The notes beneath the pieces were generated by a model. That model searched no databases. It saw only the letters and a program-made list of their open reading frames with translations, and was not told the DNA's origin. This document shows, one piece after another, positions 1 through 8,749 of a DNA stretch of 64,000 nt. The position numbers and the translations under genes are program-made. The stretch's first letter is position 1. Each line of letters starts with the position of its first letter. Source of the DNA: Nodosilinea sp. LEGE 06152 (GTDB lineage: Bacteria; Cyanobacteriota; Cyanobacteriia; Phormidesmidales; Phormidesmidaceae); contig NZ_JADEWR010000003.1 of assembly GCF_015207525.1 (NCBI RefSeq), forward strand, positions 480,349 to 544,348, written 5' to 3'.

Positions 1-882
1 CTGTTGAGGCAACTCCTCTATTTCTCGTCGAAATTCAAGACCAAGATGTTGAATTTTCTCTTTTGCAATGAATTTAAGCTCCGTCTTAATCTTGTTGACA
101 TTTTTACTTCTATTTGAATTCACCTCATAGTTCTCGAAGAAGCCTTTGAATATATTAGAGATGCAGTTATCAAACCTTGAGTGCAGCCAGATATAGGTAA
201 GATGCTGAAAGATTTCTCCTAGAACCTCATGAGGAACTATAGAAGACGGGCACAACAAATCAACTCTTTGATAGCTGGTCGAAGCTTTTTCAATTCTTTC
301 TTCGAGTGCCTTATGGGTAATTAAGCCAACAACTCCATCTTGAATCAGGTTATTCTGACCTTGAAAATGCTGAACAATTTTTTCGAGCTGATCATCAAAG
401 GTAGGATTCTGAAGCCATTTGAAACGTGTTTCTTTGTCTCTTAGTTTTTCAAAAATGTATTCGCTGCTAGATTTTTTAGCCGTTTTTTCCTTGCCTTTAC
501 TCTTTGAATTTGGAGTAGGAGAGTCATTCAGCTTGTCTTCGTAGAGCCAGCAGAGTGCCTGTTTGAGTTGACTGACTTCTTTCTCTTGAAAGGGGTACCC
601 TTTTTTAAGGACTTTGTAGACCTTGACCTCCGGAAAGCGAGTCTCTCCAAGAATCTTATTAGATATTCCTTTAAGTTTTTCAGAGCCTGCTATATTTTTT
701 TCATGCAGGAGTTCGATCAAATTTTGAGCGACATCCTCGAGATTTTCAATATCTTCACGGGTTAAAATGCGGGTTTTTTTATCTAAAGCAATTCCTAGAT
801 TGGGATCGGCAATATCCGGCAAATCAGGAATCCAGCCAAATCCTTTTTTCTGCCAGTGAGCACTTGAGCTAGATTGAGCCAT
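1..882 (-). CDS. Unknown protein with peptidoglycan-binding-like segment, third gene of STAND operon (partial)
   Basis: The minus strand is open for 294 codons from an ATG at 882 to the window edge with no stop, so the C-terminus is missing. An AAGGA ribosome site lies upstream of the ATG. The gene starts 32 nt after the STAND NTPase stop, so it is probably co-transcribed. Near the N-terminus is GWIPDLPD, a motif I associate with the N-termini of some bacterial papain-like (C1A) peptidases. No papain active site is visible in this part. Residues about 175-200 read like a PG_binding_1 fold, ending IQDGVVGLITHKALE (compare the family pattern DGxxGxxTxxAL). The rest is charged and helical. The DNA is clearly more AT-rich than the housekeeping genes further right, which suggests transfer. 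The function is unknown; a peptidase or other effector domain could follow beyond the edge. Confidence 0.75.
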   Translation of the reverse strand, partial: MAQSSSSAHWQKKGFGWIPDLPDIADPNLGIALDKKTRILTREDIENLEDVAQNLIELLHEKNIAGSEKLKGISNKILGETRFPEVKVYKVLKKGYPFQEKEVSQLKQALCWLYEDKLNDSPTPNSKSKGKEKTAKKSSSEYIFEKLRDKETRFKWLQNPTFDDQLEKIVQHFQGQNNLIQDGVVGLITHKALEERIEKASTSYQRVDLLCPSSIVPHEVLGEIFQHLTYIWLHSRFDNCISNIFKGFFENYEVNSNRSKNVNKIKTELKFIAKEKIQHLGLEFRREIEELPQQ

Positions 883-914
883 TTTGATTCCTTCTTATGG
901 AGTCTTTAATAGAA

Positions 915-3900
915 TTATCTACTACAGAGCTTTTTGGCTGTGTTAGCTTGATTATCTAAGTAGTCTTTTGCCCAATCGCAACCTTCCTGAATTAGATCAT
1001 CTAGGCTGAGATAATTGGGTTCCTGCCTCCAGAGAATTGTAAGGCCATCAGTGCTACCAGAAGACAAAACATTCTCCTTGGTGTCGAGAGCGTTGACGGC
1101 TTTGTCATGGCCAAGCAGGGTCATGACCAATTCACCATTAGCTTGCCAAACCTTAATGGATTTATCATTGCTGGCACTGTAAAGTAGCTGGCCATTTTCA
1201 CTAAACTTTACGCTATTGATGGTGTCAGTATGTCCTCGAAGGGTTCTGATTGGTTGACCGTTGAGATCCCACAAGCCGATGGTTTTATCAGAACTGGCGG
1301 TAGCAATCAGGCTGTTGTCTGGGCTGAAAGCTACGCTCCAAATGGGAGCTAGATGTCCTTCTAAGGTGGCAATCTGTGTTTGAGTCTGCAGATCCCAAAG
1401 TCTGGCGGTGTTATCGATGCTAGCGCTGACTAAATGAGTGCCTTGGGCATTAAAGGCTAGTGAGCTGACAAAGCCCTGATGCCCTGGCAATGAGAAAAGT
1501 GGGTTGCCATTAATATCCCAAAGTTTAACTAATTTGTCGTAACCTCCGGAAGCAATATACTTACCTTGAGGGCTAAAGCTTACTGCATAGGCACCACCGA
1601 TATGGGCTTTAGAAATTGTGCGGATGAGATCGCCTTTGGCTGTCCACACGCGAATAGTTCCATCTAAATCGCAACTGACAATGCGATCGCCCTGAAAGCT
1701 GAATTGAATTTTCCATCCTTCTTTACCCGGATCGGGTAGCAGCCGAGGCTGAGGCATTTGCCCGTCTTCAAGTGACCAAAGCACCGCTTGTCCATCTTGT
1801 TGAGTAGTGGCCAACTGGGGTTGTTGCTGATTAAAATTTAGGCCAAAGACTGGGCTGTTTTCTTCTGTAGGCGAGGGTAGAACGGTGAGTCTTGGGGTTG
1901 TGCTAAGAGCCCAGAGTATGACCCGTTGGTCATTGCTGGCCGAAGCTAGGGTTGTGCTATCGGGACCAAACGCGACGCCGTTGGCCGGCAAGGAGTGCCC
2001 CAGCAGCGTGGTGAGCAGCCTGCCTTGCATATCCCAAACCTCAATTGCTCCACTGTGACGGGCAGCACTAATTGTGCGGCCATCGGCACTGAAGGCAACC
2101 TGGCGCACCGCACTGGTATCGTCAGAGGTGAGTAGCCGAACAGGTTCTCCTGTGGCTTTCCAAATTCGAATACTTCCCTGGTCATCTCCAGAGACTAACC
2201 AGTTTGGATTGGTCTCTGGGCTAAACTGAACACTCATCACTCGACCCTGATGCCCCATGAGGGGTGAACGCTTGGGGGTACCATTGCGTTCCCATAGTTT
2301 GATAGTGCCGTCTGCACTGGCGCTTGCCAGGACACGACCATTAGGGCTAAAAGCCAAGTCTCGGACTGGCTGGCTGTGGGCTGGGATGGTTTGCTGAAAG
2401 TTACCCTGAACATCCCATAGCTTGATGGTGCCGTCTTGGCTAGCGCTGGCTAGACTTTCGCCTTGAGGGGAAAATTGAACACTGTGGATATAGTCGTTGT
2501 GAGCTTGAATTGGGGGGGTTAAGAGGTCTCCTTGGTTTGACCAGAGTTTGATGATGCCGCTCTCATCTGCACTGGCGAGGATTTGCCCATCGGGGTTAAA
2601 GGCGACGTCTAGAACAGCGATGTCATGGGACAGAGTGACAGGCAGCGGTTGTCCTTCCAGACCCCATAGCTTTATGGAGGTATCGTAGCTGCCAGTGGCA
2701 ATGGTTGTACCATCGGGGCTAAAGGCAACGGCAACAATGCCATCAGTGTGGCCTTCGAGACGGTTTTTTTCGCGCACCCAGTAAACGCCCTGGGCTAGAG
2801 CGGTCATGACATCAGCCTGAAGTTCGGGGGGGCGCAGAAAGGCAGGTATGCGCTGTAGGCGAGTGCCTGCGTCTAGAGCCGTCAAAAGCGGAGTTAGCGT
2901 ATCGCGGTTGGCGGTGAACTCAGCGTTGGTGGTTTGGGTAAGGGCTTTGATCTGGCCCTGCTCGGCGCGAATCCACTGATTAAGGGCAAGAAAGGCTAGG
3001 CCGCTGACGGCAGCCAAGGCAATGCCAACCCCGGCGATGGTGCGGCGCAGGCGCTGCACTTCGCGGCGGTGACCTCGGTCGGCGAGGGCTTCGCTAGCGG
3101 TGACAAAGGCGGTTTCTTCAGAGCAGAAGTTGCCGAAGCGATCGCGCAACTCCTGCTTTTGAGCCATCAACCATTGCAGTTTGCTGCCCTGCCACAGTTC
3201 GGCCTCTGCCTGGGCTGAGTTTTGCTGGTGCAGGTCGTGCCAGCGCATGGCATCGTCCTTGAGCTGGTTGCGCAGGCGAATGAGAGGTTTGCTTTCTTCG
3301 ATCCAGCGCTTGAGGGTATCCCAGGAGTCGATTAGGGTTTCGTGAGCTAGCTCGACCACGGCACTGCTGTCGGGGCTGGGGCGATCGCTCACCAGCAGAC
3401 TCGCATTGATCAACTGCTGCAGCACCTTTTGCTCGGTGGGGTCGCGAAACTCGGTGAGGGTGGCGCGGCGGCTGACGGCTTTGCCCACGGCGGTAGTGCC
3501 CACATCGGCGGTGGTGGTGTCAACTAGTTGTAAAAAGATGTGTTTGGCTACCTGTTGCTCATCGACGGAAAAGCCGTTGTAGATTTCGTCAACTCGCCGC
3601 TGAAGGGCACCGCGCACGCCACCGATCTGGCGGTAGGTGCTGGTGCGGAGGATGCGATCGCCCAGATCGCCGCTGCTCTCCCACAGCAGCTTGAGGGTGT
3701 ACTGCAACAGCGGCAGCGAAATTCGCTCGGCTTCGCCAGTTGCGTTTCGGCCCTTTAACCCCTGGATAATTTCTGCCACCAGGTCAGGCTCAAAGACTAC
3801 TCCGTGGCGGGCGGCGGGCTGCTCGATGGCCAGCCGCAGCTCGTCGTCGCCCAGGTCAGTAATTAGCTCCGATCGCTGCAGAATGCCGCTGAGATCGGGG

Positions 3901-4631
3901 TAGGCGCTGAGGCGATCGAGAAAGTCGGCCCGCATGGCCACCACGAGATCTACCGAAGGCAGACCGCCTGCTACTAAGTTCACTAGGCCGTCGATAAAGT
4001 GCTGGCGGATGAGCCCATTGGGGCAGAGGGTAAACAGTTCCTCGAACTGGTCAATAAAAACTAGCCATTCGTCATCGTTGGCCTTAACTGTTTGAGCGGC
4101 TTTCAGCAGGCTGTCGGGCTGGTTGGCTAGCAAAAACTCCGTCTCCGACTGGCGGTAGCCGGCGCTGGTCAGGCTGGCCCGAAACGACTCAAAAGGATTG
4201 CGATCGGGGGTGCAGATCAGCTCTCGAAAGCCGCCTCCCCGCTGCTGAGCCAGCTGGGGAATCAGCCCAGCGCGAATCAGCGAGGATTTGCCGCTGCCCG
4301 AGGCCCCTAGCACCAGCAAAAAGTGGTCTTGCAGACGCTCCTGCAGATGGACCAGGATGCGATCGCGGCCAAAGAACAAATCGCGATCGCGCACTTCAAA
4401 CTTGCGCAGACCAATGTAAGGCGATCGCGGGTTCAGGGGCCGGGCTTTGACTTGGTCAAAGGCCACCTGGGTAATGTGGGTGATCTGAGCGTGGGACTGG
4501 TCAATGGTAGTTTGCGAGAAATCGACGCTGTTGCCCGCACCATCGACCTGAAAATTCCCCCCAATTGCCACATCTTGGGCCTGAGACGAGGATGCTGGGT
4601 TGCGCTCCGGTTCGGCCTCAGGATTGTTCAC
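915..4631 (-). CDS. STAND NTPase with 14 WD40 repeats (nSTAND1 type)
   Basis: A 1238-residue signal-transducing NTPase. Residues about 1-60 are a flexible leader carrying GGNFQV at 24-29. The NTPase begins near 71 (SPYIGLRKFEVRDRDLFFGR), has Walker A GASGSGKSS at about 109-117 and Walker B WLVFIDQFEELF at about 189-200, followed by helical winged-helix/ARM-like sequence. A hydrophobic segment, possibly membrane-spanning, lies near 550-570. The C-terminal half has 14 WD40 repeats, enough for two seven-bladed propellers, several nearly canonical (GH...VAFSPDG...LASAS.D..IKLWD). In known STAND proteins such repeats sense a ligand and the NTPase then oligomerises. The GTG start overlaps the stop of the preceding 167-residue protein (GTGA), which indicates translational coupling. 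The leader motif is shared with that neighbour. The role is likely signalling or immunity, and the ligand is unknown. Confidence 0.93.
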   Translation of the reverse strand: MNNPEAEPERNPASSSQAQDVAIGGNFQVDGAGNSVDFSQTTIDQSHAQITHITQVAFDQVKARPLNPRSPYIGLRKFEVRDRDLFFGRDRILVHLQERLQDHFLLVLGASGSGKSSLIRAGLIPQLAQQRGGGFRELICTPDRNPFESFRASLTSAGYRQSETEFLLANQPDSLLKAAQTVKANDDEWLVFIDQFEELFTLCPNGLIRQHFIDGLVNLVAGGLPSVDLVVAMRADFLDRLSAYPDLSGILQRSELITDLGDDELRLAIEQPAARHGVVFEPDLVAEIIQGLKGRNATGEAERISLPLLQYTLKLLWESSGDLGDRILRTSTYRQIGGVRGALQRRVDEIYNGFSVDEQQVAKHIFLQLVDTTTADVGTTAVGKAVSRRATLTEFRDPTEQKVLQQLINASLLVSDRPSPDSSAVVELAHETLIDSWDTLKRWIEESKPLIRLRNQLKDDAMRWHDLHQQNSAQAEAELWQGSKLQWLMAQKQELRDRFGNFCSEETAFVTASEALADRGHRREVQRLRRTIAGVGIALAAVSGLAFLALNQWIRAEQGQIKALTQTTNAEFTANRDTLTPLLTALDAGTRLQRIPAFLRPPELQADVMTALAQGVYWVREKNRLEGHTDGIVAVAFSPDGTTIATGSYDTSIKLWGLEGQPLPVTLSHDIAVLDVAFNPDGQILASADESGIIKLWSNQGDLLTPPIQAHNDYIHSVQFSPQGESLASASQDGTIKLWDVQGNFQQTIPAHSQPVRDLAFSPNGRVLASASADGTIKLWERNGTPKRSPLMGHQGRVMSVQFSPETNPNWLVSGDDQGSIRIWKATGEPVRLLTSDDTSAVRQVAFSADGRTISAARHSGAIEVWDMQGRLLTTLLGHSLPANGVAFGPDSTTLASASNDQRVILWALSTTPRLTVLPSPTEENSPVFGLNFNQQQPQLATTQQDGQAVLWSLEDGQMPQPRLLPDPGKEGWKIQFSFQGDRIVSCDLDGTIRVWTAKGDLIRTISKAHIGGAYAVSFSPQGKYIASGGYDKLVKLWDINGNPLFSLPGHQGFVSSLAFNAQGTHLVSASIDNTARLWDLQTQTQIATLEGHLAPIWSVAFSPDNSLIATASSDKTIGLWDLNGQPIRTLRGHTDTINSVKFSENGQLLYSASNDKSIKVWQANGELVMTLLGHDKAVNALDTKENVLSSGSTDGLTILWRQEPNYLSLDDLIQEGCDWAKDYLDNQANTAKKLCSR

Positions 4632-5131
4632 AGAAGCACCATAGCTTTAGCCACCAGGCCCGCTACCCGCATTACCGGTTCGGCCAGGGTTTCTACCCCG
4701 GCCAGCCCCTTGCGCAGAGCTTCTACTGACTGATCAATCAAATCTTTATCGGGTTTTTCTTTCTCCAGCTCAGTGGCTAGCGTGGTGATCGGCACCTTAG
4801 CGGTCGCCTTTTCAATGGAGTTCAAGTTGGCAGAATTAATTACCTGCTGTTGAAGAGCAGCGAGGGCTTGCAGCAGGGCTTGGGTGGTATCGGCATTTCC
4901 GTCGGTGGAACTATTACCAACCGTCTGCCGCTGGCTCATATCAACCGTCACACCGCTACCGCTAACCTGAAAATTGCCGCCCACAGACATAGACCGGCTT
5001 TGCTGGGTGACACGGTCCGCTGAAGTCGCCGCTTCCAGCACAGTGCTCAGTTGAGCCTTGAGGCTTGCCTTTTCTTCAACGCTCAGACTGCAAATAATCT
5101 CAAGGACATCGTCAACGGTGTATTTAGGCAT
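4628..5131 (-). CDS. Small helical protein sharing the GGNFQV motif with the STAND NTPase
   Basis: A 167-residue protein of unknown family. I chose the ATG at 5131 (MPKYTVDDVLEI), preceded by AGGG, rather than an upstream GTG at 5158. Residues about 1-35 predict as two helices (VDDVLEIICSLSVEEKASLKAQL). A glycine/serine-rich stretch follows with SVGGNFQVSGSGVTVDMSQ, closely matching the leader of the next gene. The C-terminal half is helical and ends in a hydrophobic segment (VMRVAGLVAKAMVLL) that could insert in or bind a membrane. It is first in the operon, and its stop overlaps the NTPase start. A small partner or effector recruited by the STAND protein through the shared motif is an attractive inference, not a shown fact. 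Confidence 0.85.
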   Translation of the reverse strand: MPKYTVDDVLEIICSLSVEEKASLKAQLSTVLEAATSADRVTQQSRSMSVGGNFQVSGSGVTVDMSQRQTVGNSSTDGNADTTQALLQALAALQQQVINSANLNSIEKATAKVPITTLATELEKEKPDKDLIDQSVEALRKGLAGVETLAEPVMRVAGLVAKAMVLL

Positions 5132-5542
5132 GGTGATAACCCTAGTTTGGGAAAGCACTTAGGTTGCTTTTCCAATGGAAACAAGCATAGCGGTAGTCTC
5201 AAGAAAGGGCATTAAGTCTCAGAAATACTTAAACATCACTAGTTTTTGCCCCATTTGTGTAATCTGCTCGCCAATACAGAACTAGCTGAGGTTTCCTCAA
5301 GCACGGATTCGGCGATTTTATCGTCGGTAATGCTGCTTCCAGCAGGGGTCGTTTGCGAGATTCTGGCGATTACAGATGACTCTCTGGGCCTTGGTTCTGG
5401 TGCCCCAGCCCTCGGTGCATGGAGTAGCGGCGGAAGGGCAACGTCTTCCTTTTGGGTTAGGGCAACTCCCTTCCAGAGATGGATTGAGAAAACCAGCGAT
5501 CGCCCTAGCCTAGTAAAAGCAACCTTAATAGAGGTCAATATT

Positions 5543-5734
5543 ATGTCAGAGGATAAGAGCAAAGCTAAGAGCAGCAGTGAAGAGCAAGATGGGTATAACA
5601 CCCCCCTCGACCCGATGCAGCGCCACACCGGCATGTACGAAGCAGGTGATGGCAAAGACGAAGCCCAACCCGAAGGTGGCAGCAGCAATACTGGTGTAGA
5701 GGGCGCTCCCAACCAGGGTACTGAAAAACGCTAA
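5543..5734 (+). CDS. Small acidic hypothetical protein
   Basis: A 63-residue protein starting at an ATG preceded by AGAGG about 8 nt upstream. A longer in-frame extension to 5246 has no support and looks non-coding. The sequence is highly charged and rich in Gly, Ser, Glu and Asp (MSEDKSKAKSSSEEQDGYNT...), with no hydrophobic core, so it is probably intrinsically disordered. The central DPMQRHTGMYEAGDG looks like the conserved part. A strong hairpin terminator 41 nt downstream supports it as a real monocistronic gene. No function can be assigned. Confidence 0.6.
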   Translation: MSEDKSKAKSSSEEQDGYNTPLDPMQRHTGMYEAGDGKDEAQPEGGSSNTGVEGAPNQGTEKR

Positions 5735-5775
5735 AGCTCTAGCCGCTTAGAAGCTTAACTGGTAGTGGTGTTTTG

Positions 5776-5806
5776 AAGCGATCGCATGGGCTGCGATCGC
5801 TTTTTT
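5776..5806 (+). terminator. Rho-independent terminator built from two HIP1 octamers
   Basis: A perfect 11-bp inverted repeat, AAGCGATCGCA (5776-5786) and TGCGATCGCTT (5792-5802), encloses a 5-nt loop and runs into TTTTTT. It terminates the small gene at 5543-5734. Each arm contains a full HIP1 octamer. Confidence 0.85.
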
Positions 5807-5835
5807 AATTGCCTCTAACCTCTGCGTTCTAAACG

Positions 5836-7146
5836 TTATGGACAGCCAGGGGCCAAGCCCAGTTCTGCCGTTAGCCAGTCGATAAACTGACGCGCGGCAC
5901 GGCCCGATCGCCCGTTGTGGCGGGTGGCCCACTGCAGGGCGCGGGCAGTGAGATCATCGTCGGCTAGAGGAATATGGGCCTGTTGGGCCAGGTGCCTAAC
6001 GATAGTCAGATAGGTGGGCTGGTCGGCGGGTTCAAAGGTGAGGGTAAGGCCAAAGCGATCGCTAAACGACAGCTTTTCCTGCAGCGTATCCCAGGCCTGC
6101 ACGTCGTCTTGATCACTGGGGCGGGGGCGATCGCTAAAGAACTCTCGCACCAGGTGGCGACGGTTAGAGGTGGCGTAGACTACTACGTTGGCGGGGCGGG
6201 CTGTGGTGCTGCCCTCCAGCACCACCTTGAGCGCTTTAAACGTGTCGTCGTCCTCTTCAAAGGAAAGGTCGTCGACAAAAATAATGAACCGCTGGGGGCG
6301 CGATCGCAAATCTCCCACAATTTCGGGCAGGGCCTGCAGGTCGCCCTTAGCCACCTCCACCAGGCGCAGGCCCTGGGGCGCGTACTCATTTACCAGCGCC
6401 TTTACCAGTGACGATTTGCCCGACCCCCGACTGCCGTAGAGCAGCACATTGAGGGCCGGATAGCCTTTGAGCAGAGCCAGGGTATTTTGCACCAGCTGCT
6501 GCCGCGGATGCTCATAGGCCGTGAGCTGATCGAGGCGAATTGGGTCGGGCTCAGCAATGCCACAGAGTGCCCCCGCGCGCCAGCTAAAGGCGCGATACTG
6601 GGCAAACAGCCCGGCGCCGTGGCGGCGGTAGTGCGCGGCTAGGGCGGCAACAGCCTCAGCCCAGACGGTCTCTGTAGACAGGGGCAGCGCCAGGGGAGCG
6701 GCTTCAGCCACGGCCCAGGCTACCGGAGGCTCAGGGAGATGCGCAATCGCCTGTACCCACCCAGCCACCTGGGCACCGCTGAGCTGGTACAGGGCCTGGA
6801 GCTGCTCTAAGTCGTGGCGGGCGGCAGCGACCAGGGCTTGAGGTAAATCACTGTACTCCCAGCGCTGGGCCTGGGCCGTAAAAGGATTGTCTGCGTAGGC
6901 AACTTGCCGCAGCAGGTGGGCACCCCAGCTCTCGCCCGTGTGGGCCAGCGCCTGAAACCAAGTGGCGTAACGTCTCAAGCTGAGCGCCACATCGCCCGCC
7001 TGCAGAGCCTCTAGCAGAGCCCCAAAAGCCTCTCCTACGGAGGTCTGAAACACGCTCCCGTAGAGCAACAGACCGTCTAGGCGCTGGCGGTAGTGCTGTA
7101 CTTCGCCCTGGGCGGCAGTCAACTCTGGCATGCTGTCAATGGACAA
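5836..7146 (-). CDS. DUF815 family AAA+ ATPase
   Basis: A 436-residue cytoplasmic ATP-binding protein of the DUF815 family. The N-terminal ~200 residues are helical. The P-loop domain has GSRGSGKSS at about 238-246, Walker B FIIFVDDLSF at about 287-296, and the family segment KALKVVLEGSTTARPANVVVYATSNRRHL with a sensor-like ATSNRR. The C-terminus is a helical lid (HNGRSGRAARQFIDWL). The biochemical function of DUF815 proteins is not established to my knowledge. The gene starts 5 nt after the DUF1825 stop, so the two form an operon. Confidence 0.9.
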   Translation of the reverse strand: MSIDSMPELTAAQGEVQHYRQRLDGLLLYGSVFQTSVGEAFGALLEALQAGDVALSLRRYATWFQALAHTGESWGAHLLRQVAYADNPFTAQAQRWEYSDLPQALVAAARHDLEQLQALYQLSGAQVAGWVQAIAHLPEPPVAWAVAEAAPLALPLSTETVWAEAVAALAAHYRRHGAGLFAQYRAFSWRAGALCGIAEPDPIRLDQLTAYEHPRQQLVQNTLALLKGYPALNVLLYGSRGSGKSSLVKALVNEYAPQGLRLVEVAKGDLQALPEIVGDLRSRPQRFIIFVDDLSFEEDDDTFKALKVVLEGSTTARPANVVVYATSNRRHLVREFFSDRPRPSDQDDVQAWDTLQEKLSFSDRFGLTLTFEPADQPTYLTIVRHLAQQAHIPLADDDLTARALQWATRHNGRSGRAARQFIDWLTAELGLAPGCP

Positions 7147-7151
7147 AGTTT

Positions 7152-7469
7152 CTACGCCTCGATTTCAGCTTTCATGCGCTCAAGGGTCTGGTGCATCTGC
7201 TGAAACATCATATCGGGGGTCATGCCAAACTGGCCCAGCTGGGTTTTGAGCTGCTCGACAGTCATTTGGGCCTGAAAGTCTTCTGACAGCTCAAAACGCT
7301 TCATAAAGATGTGGTAGCGATCCATCATCGCTTCCATTTGGGCAATGTACATTTTCTTGCCCTCACGGTCGAACTTGCCGTAGTTACCCCCAAGCTGCAC
7401 CAGCGATTGATAATCCTGAAACAGCTGCATGGCCTCTTGCTGGACAATTTCTGAATCAAAAAATCCCAT
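7152..7469 (-). CDS. DUF1825 family protein
   Basis: A 105-residue soluble, helical protein (MGFFDSEIVQQEAMQLFQ...). It matches the cyanobacteria-specific DUF1825 family in length and in the segments QLFQDYQSLVQLGGNYGKFDREGKK and MDRYHIFMKRFELSEDFQAQM. I chose the ATG at 7469; an upstream in-frame extension to 7610 is poor in coding signal. It lies directly upstream of the DUF815 ATPase with a 5-nt gap. Function unknown. Confidence 0.9.
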   Translation of the reverse strand: MGFFDSEIVQQEAMQLFQDYQSLVQLGGNYGKFDREGKKMYIAQMEAMMDRYHIFMKRFELSEDFQAQMTVEQLKTQLGQFGMTPDMMFQQMHQTLERMKAEIEA

Positions 7470-7854
7470 GGTTTTACGCGGTTTATGCCGAGAGCTATGG
7501 TGGTTGACCTCGCTACGCTCCAGTGAGCAAGCCAGTGAGCAAGTTGGAGCTGATGGTGCAGCGAATCGTCTAATACTAAAAGCGTACGGTTCAACCCAGC
7601 TCCCGGCCAAGGGTAGATAACCCTACTCAAGTTAGAACTTGCAATTTAGAACTTAGTAGACCTTGTGCCCATCAACTCAACCCAATGCCCCTGCGGCCTT
7701 CAAACCCACCTCGAAGCAGCCAGGGGGTCGGGTGCCGACTAGGCCGATGGGGAGATTGAGCTTTCCATTTTGTCGCTGGGCGTTAGAATCGTATAGCTGA
7801 TTGACGCCACCCGCTTGGACGCCACCAGCACGCTGTACGTTCGAGAGAAACTCC

Positions 7855-8199
7855 ATGTCACAAGGTCAAGGATTTGGGTTTGGGTTAGGCAAGATGAAGG
7901 AGCTGACCGAAGCCTTCAAAAAAGCCCAGCAGATTCAAGAAGGGGCCAAGCAGCTGCAGGAAGAACTGGAGCAGATGGAGATCGAAGGCGAGTCGGGTGG
8001 TGGTCTGGTCAAAGTAACCATGAGCGGCAATCAGGAACCCAAGGGCGTGACGATCGCCCCCGAGGCACTCAACGAAGGGGCTGAGGTGCTCTCTGACCTG
8101 GTGACGGCGGCGATGAAAGATGCCTACGAAAAATCGACGGCCACCATGCGCGATCGCATGGAGGTACTCACTGGTGGCCTCAACCTGCCCGGCATGTAG
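7855..8199 (+). CDS. ebfC: YbaB/EbfC family nucleoid-associated protein
   Basis: A 114-residue DNA-binding protein. Members of this family form a dimeric tweezer and bind DNA, affecting nucleoid structure and expression. A glycine-rich start ([21 protein letters not shown]) leads into a coiled-coil helix ([40 protein letters not shown]), followed by the family core with GVTIAPEAL and a C-terminal helix. Start ATG at 7855 with an upstream GAGA. The phosphatase gene follows after 10 nt, so this is the first gene of a likely three-gene operon. Confidence 0.95.
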   Translation: MSQGQGFGFGLGKMKELTEAFKKAQQIQEGAKQLQEELEQMEIEGESGGGLVKVTMSGNQEPKGVTIAPEALNEGAEVLSDLVTAAMKDAYEKSTATMRDRMEVLTGGLNLPGM

Positions 8200-8209
8200 G
8201 CCTAGCCCT

Positions 8210-8698
8210 ATGACCACTCGCCTTTTGTTTGTCTGCCTGGGCAACATCTGCCGGTCGCCCTCGGCCGAAAACATCATGAATCACCTGATTGCGCAACGGC
8301 AGCTAGGCAATCGGGTAGTGTGCGACTCGGCGGGGACCGCCAGCTACCACGTGGGAAGTTGCCCCGATCGCCGCATGACCCAGGCCGCCAAAGCTAAGGG
8401 CATTGACTTAGTTGGGCAAGCCCGTCAGTTTAACGTTGTTGACTTCGATCGGTTCGACTACATTCTGGCTATGGACCGCCAGAACTATCGCGACATTTTG
8501 GCCCTCGACCCCGCCGGTCAGCACGCCGATAAGGTACGGCTGATGTGCGACTTTTGCCGCACCCACCCCGATCGCGAGGTGCCCGACCCCTACTACGGTG
8601 GTCCCGAAGGGTTTACCTACGTGATTGAGCTTCTGCTCGATGCCTGTGAAGGGTTTCTCGACCATATTCTCGAACACCCCGTAGCGACATCCCGCTAG
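8210..8698 (+). CDS. Low-molecular-weight protein-tyrosine phosphatase
   Basis: A 162-residue cytoplasmic phosphatase. The P-loop C-X5-R-S is CLGNICRS, with Cys9 the nucleophile and Arg15, and the general acid Asp126 lies in DPYYG. All catalytic residues are present. In bacteria such enzymes dephosphorylate tyrosine kinases of exopolysaccharide export, or arsenate in related reductases; the local substrate is unknown. The ATG at 8210 is 10 nt after the ebfC stop. Confidence 0.95.
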   Translation: MTTRLLFVCLGNICRSPSAENIMNHLIAQRQLGNRVVCDSAGTASYHVGSCPDRRMTQAAKAKGIDLVGQARQFNVVDFDRFDYILAMDRQNYRDILALDPAGQHADKVRLMCDFCRTHPDREVPDPYYGGPEGFTYVIELLLDACEGFLDHILEHPVATSR

Positions 8699-8749
8699 CC
8701 ACCTGGTAACCCTGTGATCCCCAACGGCCCTGTCCCTAGGCACCCCCTA

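Noticed and set aside
5246..5542. In-frame extension of the small acidic protein
   Set aside because: Composition is unlike the 63-residue core, and a good ribosome site stands before the ATG at 5543.
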